Source: Chlorobiaceae bacterium
Lineage (GTDB): Bacteria; Bacteroidota; Chlorobiia; Chlorobiales; Chlorobiaceae
Direction: 5' to 3'
Assembly (NCBI GenBank): GCA_013334865.1
Contig: JAAXWS010000005.1
Span: 1 to 64,000 of the forward strand
DNA: 64,000 bases
Under the pieces are notes generated by a model. That model made no database searches, had not been told where the DNA came from, and saw only the letters and a list, made by a program, of their open reading frames with translations. The position numbers and the translations under genes were made by a program. This document shows positions 24,013-33,100 of the stretch, one piece after another. The first letter of the stretch is position 1; each line of letters begins with the position of its first letter.

Positions 24013-24828
24013 ATGCCTACGAAAACAACAACCCGGCCTGAACAGCACCGCATCTGCAACGTGGTGCCTTCAAGAAACGTCGAGGTCGACTGGGGCCTGG
24101 AACAGGCTCTGGCGGCCGGAGCCATCCAGGCGCCTCCCAAGAAGGCTGCGTTGCCCGCGAGCGTCGACCTTCGGGATGCGTGGTGGGAGATCGGCGACCA
24201 GGGGCCGACCGGTTCGTGCGTCGGCTGGGGTTCCACCGACAGCGTCGCCCGTTACCATTTCGTCAAGGCAGGCAAGCTGGTCAAGACCGAGCACCTCTCC
24301 ATACGGCTCTCCTGGATGGGCTCCAAGGAGCTCGATACAGATCCTAACCCCAACACCTTCATCGAATCCGCCGGTACCACCCTCAAAGGGGCCGTCGACA
24401 TCCTCAGGAAGAAGGGGGCCGTGCTGGACAGCGTCCTCCCGTTCCAGATCACGAATTATATGTACACCGGCGAGGAGAGCACCTTCTACGCGACGGCTGC
24501 GACCCGGAAGATCGCCTCCTATTTCAACCTCGGCAAGGATGTCGCCAAATGGCGCGACTGGCTGGCCTCGCACGGCCCGATCCTGGCCGCCCTCGATGTC
24601 GACGAGACCTGGGACAACGCGACCGCGACCAAAGGGAAGCTCGACACCTTCAAGCCGGCCACGACCAGGGGAGGGCACGCCATAGCCATCGTCGGTTATA
24701 CGGCCGACAAGCGCTTCATCGTCCGCAACAGCTGGGGGACCGCCTGGGGCGACAAGGGCTTCGGGTATGCCACCGAAGCTTACATCAAGGCGGGTTTCTT
24801 CAGCGAGAGCTACGGCATCACGATCTGA
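24013..24828 (+). CDS. papain-like (C1) cysteine peptidase
   Basis: The 271-aa product has the papain active-site set: Gln63 and Cys69 in DQGPTGSCVGWG, His222 in GGHAIAIVGY and Asn239 in NSWGTAWGDKGFGY. VDLRDAWWEIGDQG at residues 51-64 is the start of the mature C1 domain. The preceding ~45 residues are a short N-terminal extension with no signal peptide and no long propeptide. It is therefore either cytoplasmic or exported by a non-Sec route, such as the type I system upstream, which is speculation. A chagasin-type inhibitor gene follows 86 bp downstream. GGAGGAG precedes ATG 24013. Confidence 0.9.
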   Translation: MPTKTTTRPEQHRICNVVPSRNVEVDWGLEQALAAGAIQAPPKKAALPASVDLRDAWWEIGDQGPTGSCVGWGSTDSVARYHFVKAGKLVKTEHLSIRLSWMGSKELDTDPNPNTFIESAGTTLKGAVDILRKKGAVLDSVLPFQITNYMYTGEESTFYATAATRKIASYFNLGKDVAKWRDWLASHGPILAALDVDETWDNATATKGKLDTFKPATTRGGHAIAIVGYTADKRFIVRNSWGTAWGDKGFGYATEAYIKAGFFSESYGITI

Positions 24829-24914
24829 TACGGTATGCGCGGGCGCTATCGGGAGCGTTGGCGCCCGTGAACGTTAGCTCGAAATCCGATGTTCATGCTT
24901 GAAAAAGGACTGCA

Positions 24915-25355
24915 GTGAACAGATCGCCATCCATTCCGAAAGTTGCGTTCGCCGCAGTGTTGCTGGCGTTCGTTTTCGCAGTTGGCTGCGGCCCGGTGAC
25001 ATCCCGCGCAAACCACGACAAGGCGCCAGCCATGCTGCATCAGCTCGACGAATCGGATAACGGCCGCACGGTCGCCCTCCGCACAGGGGAGAAGATGAGG
25101 ATCACCCTTCCGGAGAACGCCACGACAGGCTACCGCTGGGAGCTCGAACGGTGGGACAGGGAGGTGGTCGGGCTGGTCGCCGAGGAGCCGAAATACCCTT
25201 CCGGCCAGGCGGTCGGGTCGGGAGGCCATGTGGAGTTCATCTTCCTTGGCCGGAAGCCCGGTTCCGGCAAGATCGCCCTGAAGGAGTGGCGCCCCTGGGA
25301 GGGGGAGGCATCGGTCATCGCCCGCTTCCACCTGCACGTCGACGTGCAGCCGTAA
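24915..25355 (+). CDS. chagasin-type (I42) cysteine-peptidase inhibitor, lipoprotein
   Basis: The 146-aa protein starts at GTG 24915, with AAGGA upstream. It has a lipoprotein signal ending FAVGC. Its mature domain shows the three chagasin inhibitory loops: NATTGYRW, VGSGGHVEF and EWRPWEGEA, matching NPTTG, GxGG and RPW of the family. Such inhibitors plug C1 peptidase active sites. As a predicted outer-membrane or periplasmic lipoprotein next to a C1 peptidase gene, it may protect the producer. The stop codon touches the left arm of a palindromic repeat. Confidence 0.88.
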   Translation: MNRSPSIPKVAFAAVLLAFVFAVGCGPVTSRANHDKAPAMLHQLDESDNGRTVALRTGEKMRITLPENATTGYRWELERWDREVVGLVAEEPKYPSGQAVGSGGHVEFIFLGRKPGSGKIALKEWRPWEGEASVIARFHLHVDVQP

Positions 25356-25430
25356 AAAAAGGGACGACATTCATTCTTTGTTGTTATTCCGAATCCGGAA
25401 GTGCAAGAAATGAATGTCGTCCCTTTTTTT
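25354..25430. repeat. palindromic GGGACGACATTCATT element between convergent genes
   Basis: The perfect 22-bp arms 25354-25375 and 25409-25430 start with A7 and end with T7, around a 33-base loop. The element sits exactly between the ends of the convergent inhibitor and ABC-ATPase genes, so it should work as a two-way terminator. A second family member is at 34711-34780. Confidence 0.8.
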
Positions 25431-25442
25431 GCTTGATGCCGG

Positions 25443-26182
<740 letters not shown>

Positions 26183-26186
<4 letters not shown>

Positions 26187-27637
26187 TTGTCGCTTCCCGA
26201 TGAAAGAATGCCGGTGGATTTTCTCTGCAATCGCTGCTCGAGCTTGTGGGCGTAGTGTGCGAGCGGGAGGCTCATGGCGAGGTAGTACACGCAGACCACC
26301 AGGCCGATGCCGAGGTAGCTCTGCGTCGCGTTGGCCAGCTCGCGGTAGGCGGTCGCCAGCTCCCACACCGCGATGGCGAAGGCCGTCGAGGTGTCCTTGA
26401 AGAGGGAGACGAAGTCGTTGGTCATGGGCGGGAGGGCGATGCGGAACGCCTGCGGGAAGATGATGCGCCGGAATGCCTGCGCCGGGCGCATCCCCAGCGA
26501 ATAGGCCACCTGCCACTGCCGTGCGGGCACCGCTTCGAAGGCCGTGCGGTAGACCTGCGATTCGTAGGCGGCGTAGTTCAGCCCCAGCCCGACCACTGCC
26601 GTGAGCCAGCCCGGCAGGGTGATGCCGATGACCGGCAGGCCGAAATAGAGGAACAGGAGCTGCACCAGCACGGGGGTGCCCCTGAAGAACTCGATGTAAA
26701 TCGTGCAGAGGGTGCGGAGTGCGGCTCCTCCGTTCGACTGGCCGAGCGCCAGAGGAATTCCGAGCACGACCGCGATGAGCATGGCCCCGAAGGCGATCAG
26801 CACGGTCACCAGGGCCGCCTTGCTGAGCTTGATGAGGCCTTCGGACCAGTTGAAGCTGGATTTGGTGACCTTGTATTCGGCAGGTTTTTCCGTGCGGAGG
26901 CTCAGCTGCTCGTTGTTCCAGAGCTCCCATTTCCTGAAGATCTTTTCGGTGGTGCCGTTGTTCGACAGGGAGTCGATGGCGACGTTGATCTTTTTCTGCA
27001 GTTCCGCGTCTCCCTTGCGGATTCCCACCACATAGGCGCCCGTATGGAACGGCGCTCCGGCGGCCCTGAGCTTGGGATTCTTCCTTGCGTAGAACATCTC
27101 GCCGGCCACATCCATGACGACGGCGTCGATCCTGCCGAGTTCGAGGTCCTGATAGGCTCCGACCGGATCCTGATAGCCGACGCTTTTGTAGCCGCCTTCG
27201 TCGAGCAGCCGGGATGAAGCGCAGTTGACGAGCGTTCCGACAGGGATGCCCAGTTTTTTGCAATCTTCGAGCGAGTTGATCCGCTGGTCGTTTTTCCTGA
27301 CGGTGAGCTGTAGCCTGAACAGGTAATAGGGCTTGCTGAAGAGTACTTCACGTGCACGGTCTTCGGTCGGTTCGAAGCCGTCGATGATCACGTCGAACTC
27401 CTTTCGCTGGAGGGAGGCGACGATGCTCTCCCAGTCGGTCGCCACGAATCGGGCTTTCATGCCCATCTCGTGGGCAAGCGCTTCGGCGAACTCGTAATCG
27501 AAGCCCGTATAGGATTGCGGGTTGGCAGGGTCTGTAAAGACGTACGGCGCTCCGCCGCTCGGGTCGGCGCCCCACCGGAGTGCGGGACCGGCCATGGCCG
27601 TCAGTGAATTGATCACCAGCAGCGCACACGACAACAA
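26183..27637 (-). CDS. fused substrate-binding protein / permease of a polar amino-acid ABC importer
   Basis: In this 484-aa protein a signal peptide and a type 3 solute-binding domain (GFDYEFAEALAHEMGMKARF, IIDGFEPTEDRAREVLFSKP, residues about 25-245) are joined to a HisM/GlnP-type permease (about 275-470). The permease has YIEFFRGTPVLVQLLFLYFG and the EAA-like loop YSLGMRPAQAFRRIIFPQAF. The fusion tethers the receptor to the membrane pore. It is the first gene of a two-gene minus-strand operon. Confidence 0.88.
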
Positions 27638-27669
27638 CAGCTTTTTCGTGGCAGGATGGGGGTTTGCGG

Positions 27670-27699
27670 TTGACAGGGTACTTGCGAATCATGTAAAAT
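27670..27699 (+). promoter_or_regulatory. candidate sigma70-type promoter for the ketosynthase gene
   Basis: TTGACA (27670-27675) and TAAAAT (27694-27699) are separated by 18 bases, about 100 bp before the gene at 27799. Confidence 0.35.
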
Positions 27700-27798
27700 T
27701 ACGCATCAGTCGGGCTTTGTCAATAAAATATTCTCGCGTAAGTCATAAATTCATAAGCGTGTGCCGGTTGTATCGCCGTTCAACGAGTCGTATCCCCC

Positions 27799-28794
27799 AT
27801 GAACCTCACTCTTCCCCTCAAGATCGCGGGTATCGGACGTTACCTGCCCTCCCGTGTCGTGCCGAGTTCGGAGCTGGAATCGCAGTGCGGAGTTCCCGAG
27901 GGATGGGTCGAGCACAGGAACGGAGTCAGGGAACGCCGCTGGGTAACTACGGAAACATCGTCGTTCATGGCGGCGCAGGCGGCTCTCGAAGCGCTCGCCG
28001 ATGCGGGCCTCGAGCCGGGTGAGCTCGATCTTGTCATCAATGCGTCGGGCACCGCCGAACAGGCCATCCCCGATACGGGCGCGCTGATCCAGCGTGAGCT
28101 CGGCCTCGGCAGGTCGGGCATTCCTGCCATGTCGGTCCATACCACGTGCCTGAGTTTCATCACGGCCCTCGAAGTCGCGGCGCACTTCCTTTTCTCAGGC
28201 CGTTTCGGCAGGATTCTTGTCGCCAGCTCGGACATCTCGTCGTGCGGCATCGACCTGAAACAGCCGGAGTCTGCAAGCCTCGTGGGCGATGCCGCCGCGG
28301 CGGTCGTCGTGACGAGGGCTGACGCGGACGATCGGTCGAGGATCTGCAATGTGCATTTCCGGACCTTTGGCGACGGCGCCTGCCTGACTTCGATCATGGG
28401 CGGCGGATCGGCGCGGCATCCCCACAAGCCGGGGCACGACCCTGGCGACGATCTTTTCCGGATGGACGGCCCCGCCGTGCTTCGGATGGTGCGGCAGTTC
28501 GACGAAGGGTTTCTCGAAGAGCTGTATCCCGGCTTGTCGAAAAGCCTGGTCGACATCGATCTCGTCGTACCCCATCAGTCCAGCAGGGTGGGCCTGCAGC
28601 TGCTTCAGCGATACGGATGGCCGGCAGAGGCGGTCTTGCAGACGCTTGGCGAGCTGGGCAACTGCGTTGCGGCCTCCATTCCGGCGACCCTGTACGAGGC
28701 GGTGCGCAGCGGAAGGCTGAAGCGGGGCGACAAGGTGCTGCTCGTCGGGACCGGAGCGGGGCTTTCGTTGGGCGGGCTGGTGATGGTTTACTAA
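27799..28794 (+). CDS. 3-oxoacyl-ACP synthase III (FabH/OleA-like)
   Basis: This 331-aa thiolase-fold condensing enzyme carries a catalytic Cys in VHTTCLSFITALE, His in VVPHQSSRVGLQ and Asn in ELGNCVAASIPATL, the FabH-type triad. It also has GIGRYLPSRVV at the start and GTGAGLSLGGLVMVY at the end. HQSS in place of HQAN, and the adjacent reductase gene, suggest a special-purpose synthase (FabH-like, or OleA-like head-to-head condensation) rather than the housekeeping FabH. The acyl substrate is unknown. Confidence 0.8.
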   Translation: MNLTLPLKIAGIGRYLPSRVVPSSELESQCGVPEGWVEHRNGVRERRWVTTETSSFMAAQAALEALADAGLEPGELDLVINASGTAEQAIPDTGALIQRELGLGRSGIPAMSVHTTCLSFITALEVAAHFLFSGRFGRILVASSDISSCGIDLKQPESASLVGDAAAAVVVTRADADDRSRICNVHFRTFGDGACLTSIMGGGSARHPHKPGHDPGDDLFRMDGPAVLRMVRQFDEGFLEELYPGLSKSLVDIDLVVPHQSSRVGLQLLQRYGWPAEAVLQTLGELGNCVAASIPATLYEAVRSGRLKRGDKVLLVGTGAGLSLGGLVMVY

Positions 28795-28834
28795 AGAGAG
28801 GGAAACGTCATAACAATAAACGGAGGTGTGCCGT

Positions 28835-29842
28835 ATGGAGAGAACCGTACTGGTGACCGGTGCATCGGGTTTCATCGGCTCACATCTCGTTGACAGGTGC
28901 CTGCTCGAGGGGTACGCTGTCCGGGCGCTGGTGCGCAAGGGCAACCCGGCGATTGCGGCGCTCAGGCGCGCCGGTGTCGAGGTGGTCGAGGGCGACGTGC
29001 GGGACGACGCGGCCGTCGACGACGGCGTGAAGGGTTGTGGCCTCGTGTTCCATGCTGCGGCGATCACCTCCGACTGGGGGCCGATGCAGGATTTCGTCGA
29101 CATCAACGTCGGCGGCACCCGGCGGGTGTGCGATGCCGCGCTGCGCTACAGGGTCGGCAGGGTGGTCCATATCAGCTCGTTTGAGTGCTTCGCCCATTAC
29201 CGATTGGATCGGATCGACGAAAAGAGTCCCTATGCGCCCCGGGGCGCCTCCTACGCCGATACGAAGATCGGCAGCACGGTCGAGGCGTGGGCCGCGTCGA
29301 AGCGGGGCCTTGAGCTCTGCGTGCTTCATCCTGTCTGGGTCTACGGGCCCCGTGACCGGACGCTCTTCCCGCTGCTGGCCGACGGGATCCGCCGGGGCCA
29401 GATGTTCTACTGGTCCCGCAACGCGCGCATGAGCCTTGTCTACATCGACAACCTGGTCGACCTCTGCATGCTTGCCGCCACCCGGCCTGAGGCATCGGGC
29501 GAGGCGTTCCTCGCCTGCGACGACGAAGCGATGACCTTCGAGGGGCTCTGCGAGCGGATTGCTGCCGGCATCGGCTCCAGCCCGCCGTTCCTGCACCTGC
29601 CCTACGGGCTCGTGCATGCGCTTGCCGGAGCGATGGAATGGGCCTTCCGGACGGCGGGGAGCTCAACGCGCCCGCTGCTCACCCGGCAGGCCGTGGAGGT
29701 GCTCGCATCACGTGCCGTCGTTGATGTATCCAAGGCAAGGGACCTCCTTGGATGGCGGAGCGCGGTGCCGCAGGAGGAGGGGATCCGCCGGACGCTCGAC
29801 TGGCTCAAGGCCGTCGATTCCCGGGAGTGGAAAATGAAGTAA
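28835..29842 (+). CDS. extended SDR NAD-dependent epimerase/dehydratase (OleD/3beta-HSD-like)
   Basis: The 335-aa Rossmann protein has the TGASGFIGSHLVD nucleotide motif, active-site YADTK (YxxxK) and YIDNLVDLCMLAA typical of extended SDRs of the 3beta-hydroxysteroid dehydrogenase group. I chose ATG 28835 because GGAGGT stands seven bases upstream; a GTG nine bases earlier lies within that Shine-Dalgarno. The gene follows the ketosynthase by 40 bp. Together they could condense acyl chains and reduce the beta-keto product, as OleA and OleD do. OleB and OleC are not in the window. Confidence 0.8.
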   Translation: MERTVLVTGASGFIGSHLVDRCLLEGYAVRALVRKGNPAIAALRRAGVEVVEGDVRDDAAVDDGVKGCGLVFHAAAITSDWGPMQDFVDINVGGTRRVCDAALRYRVGRVVHISSFECFAHYRLDRIDEKSPYAPRGASYADTKIGSTVEAWAASKRGLELCVLHPVWVYGPRDRTLFPLLADGIRRGQMFYWSRNARMSLVYIDNLVDLCMLAATRPEASGEAFLACDDEAMTFEGLCERIAAGIGSSPPFLHLPYGLVHALAGAMEWAFRTAGSSTRPLLTRQAVEVLASRAVVDVSKARDLLGWRSAVPQEEGIRRTLDWLKAVDSREWKMK

Positions 29843-30109
29843 GTCCGGAAAAAAATCTTTCGGCGCTGATATGTCCAGAAACTCTTGACAGACAAGCAAA
29901 AGCGGATATTTGCGCTGTTACGTCACAATTTTCGGCGAAGGAAAAGCGTTGACCGTAGTCAAAAAAATCGTTACTCTTCATGTTAATCCGCTGCGTTTAC
30001 CCGCGAGCTTGAACCCTTTGATCCGACAGTAGTTTCATAAAAGGATAAGTTGCTCTGAAAAAAGCAGTTACCCTTCTTCATCCCATTTATTTGACTTCGG
30101 AGACCTCCT

Positions 30110-33100
30110 ATGAAAATTTCCCGTTTGTTCACCACTCCCGGACAAAACGTCTACGACCGCTTCGAGTACACCCACAGGACCTCCGTGCTGCGTAATCCTG
30201 ATGGTTCCAAGGTCTTCGAGATGAACGACGTCGAGGTTCCGGTTTCATGGTCGCAGGTCGCTTCCGACATCCTTGCCCAGAAGTATTTCCGCAAGACGGG
30301 GGTTCCGCAGTTCGACGAGAACGGCAAGCCGATGCTCGACGCCGAAGGCCGCCCGGTGACCGGCAGCGAGAACTCCATCAAGCAGGTCGCGCACCGCATG
30401 GTCGGCTGCTGGAGGGCGTGGGGTGAACAGTACGGCTACTTCGATACGCCTGAAGACGCGCAGGCGTTCTACGACGAGGTCGCCTACATGCTGCTGGCGC
30501 AGATGGCCGCCCCGAACTCGCCGCAGTGGTTCAACACCGGCCTCAAGTTCGCCTACGGCATTGACGGCCCGGCCCAGGGCCACTTCTACGTCGACCAGAA
30601 GACGGGCGAGATGCGCGAGTCCGAGGACGCCTACAGCCGTCCGCAGGCCCACGCATGCTTCATCCAGTCGGTGAACGACGACCTGGTCAACGAAGGGGGC
30701 ATCTTCGACCTCGCCATCCGCGAGGCCAGGGTCTTCAAATTCGGCAGCGGTTCCGGCACCAACTACTCGAACCTCCGTGGCTCCGGCGAGAAGCTCAGCG
30801 GCGGCGGCAGCTCCTCCGGCCTGATGAGCTTCCTCAAGATCTTCGATTCCGCGGCCGGCGCCATCAAGTCGGGCGGCACGACGCGCCGTGCGGCCAAGAT
30901 GGTCATTATCGACATCGACCATCCCGACGTCGAGAAGTTCATCGAGTGGAAGGCCAAGGAGGAGGACAAGGTCGCCTCGATGGTCACCGGCTCCAAGATC
31001 TGCTCGCGCTTCCTGAAGGCGATCGTTGCCGAGGCACTCGTCAGCGGCACCGACCGCCAGGAGAACCCGGGCCTTGACAAGCTCATCCGCAACGCCCTGC
31101 ACCGCGGTGTGCCCATGAGCTACATCCTCCGCGTGCTCGCCCTCGTCGAGCAGGGCTACACCTCCCTCGACTTCGACGAGTACGACACCCATTACGAGTC
31201 CGAGGCCTACCAGACGGTCGGCGGCCAGAACTCGAACAACAGCGTCCGCGTGACCAACGCCTTCATGAAGGCCGTGCAGAACGACGAGATGTGGGTGCTG
31301 CGCGAGCGCACCACCGGCAAGGACTCCAGGGCCGTGCGTGCCCGCGACCTCTGGGAGAAGATCGCCATGAGTGCATGGAAGTGCGCCGACCCCGGCCTGC
31401 AGTTCGACACCACCATCAACGACTGGCACACCTGCCCGAAGAGCGGCCGCATCAACGCCAGCAACCCGTGTGTGACTGCAGATACTCTGGTGGCGACCGA
31501 CCGCGGACTTGAGCGCATCGGAGACCTCGTCGGCCAGTCGCGCGGCATCAAGAGCATCGATGGCAAGCTGCACTGGGTCGAAAAGATTTTCCCGACCGGC
31601 ACCAAACCGGTTTACGAGCTTCGTACGAAAAGCGGTTACCGGCTGAAGCTTACCGGCGACCATCCGGTCTTTACCGAAAATCGCGGCGATGTCAAGGCTT
31701 GTGAATTGAGCAAGGATGATGTGGTTCGCCTCGTCGGTGCCGAGTTCGGCAAAGAGAGCACCGGTTCTGCCGATATGGCCCAGCTGGTCGGCCTGCTTGT
31801 CGGGGACGGATGTATTGCCTCGACGGGGAACAGCACCGCTGCCGGAGAGCCTCGCCGTGTCGCGTTTCTCACCGTTGACAAGGCAGAGCGCGAGATAGCC
31901 GGCTGGGCCAATACGCTGATCAACGATATGCGTCCCGAACTGGGCGAACACAACAAGCCGGGGTCGGTCACCGAAACCGTGACCACCGCCCGCGTAGCCG
32001 TTGGCCGCCCCCGGATTCTTCGCCAGCTCGAAACCTTCGCAGTGCTTGATAAAGGGAGCGAAAACAAGGCGTTTACCGATGCGGTCTTCCGTCTTGTCCG
32101 CCCTGAACAGGCGGCGTTGTTGAGGGGACTGTTCACTGCCGACGGAACGGTTGCCAACTACGGCGACAAATCGCAGTATGTCGCGCTGGACTCCACCTCG
32201 CTAGAACTGCTTCGGACTGTACAGTTGATGTTGCTCAACTTCGGCATCAAATCGAAAATCTATGAAAACCGCAGGGCAGGGGAGCTCGTATCGCTTCTGC
32301 CCGACGGCAACGGAGGCACTAAAGAGTATCCTGTCATGCAGATGCACAGTCTGCGAATCAGCCGTAGCTCCAGAGTGCTTTTCGAGGAGCAGATCGGATT
32401 CATGCCCGAGAGCAGGAAATCGGAAGAGCTTGCCCGCCTGAACCGGACGGTCGGCGTGTATCGTGATTCGCTTGTCGACACGGTCGCATCGCTTGCCTGC
32501 ATTGGCCAGGAGCCGGTTTTTGACCTGACCGAGCCGGAGACCAGCCACTTCATCGCCAATGGTATCGGCGTCCACAATTGTAGCGAATATATGTTCCTCG
32601 ACGACACGGCCTGCAACCTGGCCAGCCTGAACCTTGCCCACTTCCTGAACGAGGAGAGCGGCAAGATCAGGATCGCCGAGCTGCTGCATGCTTCCAACCT
32701 CTGGACCATCGTGCTCGAGATCTCGGTGCTCATGGCCCATTTCCCGTCGCAGGATATCGCCCGCCTCAGCTACGAGTTCAGGACGCTCGGCCTCGGCTTC
32801 GCCAATATGGGACGACTGCTCATGGTGCTCGGCATCCCGTACGATTCGCCAAGAGCGCTCGCCATCGCCGGCGCTATCTCGGCCCTCATGACCGGCCAGG
32901 CTTACGTCACCTCGGCCGACATGGCCAGGGACCTCGGCTCATTCGCCCGTTACCGCGAGAACGCCGACGACATGCTCCGCGTCATCCGCAACCACCAGAG
33001 GGCTGCCCGGAACGCCTCGGAAGAGGAGTACGAAGGCCTCTCCGTCAATCCGCGCGGCATCGATTCCGAATACTGCCCGAAAGAGCTCTTCGAGGCGGCA

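Noticed and set aside
29843-30109. Possible cobalamin riboswitch in the leader of the B12-dependent reductase
   Set aside because: I could not find a B12-box-like core in the 267-bp leader. TTGACA-like sequences occur, but no convincing promoter pair could be chosen.
30245-31951. Very long minus-strand open frame opposite nrdJ
   Set aside because: It is a codon-bias shadow of the GC-rich nrdJ gene; its translation is low-complexity and matches no family.
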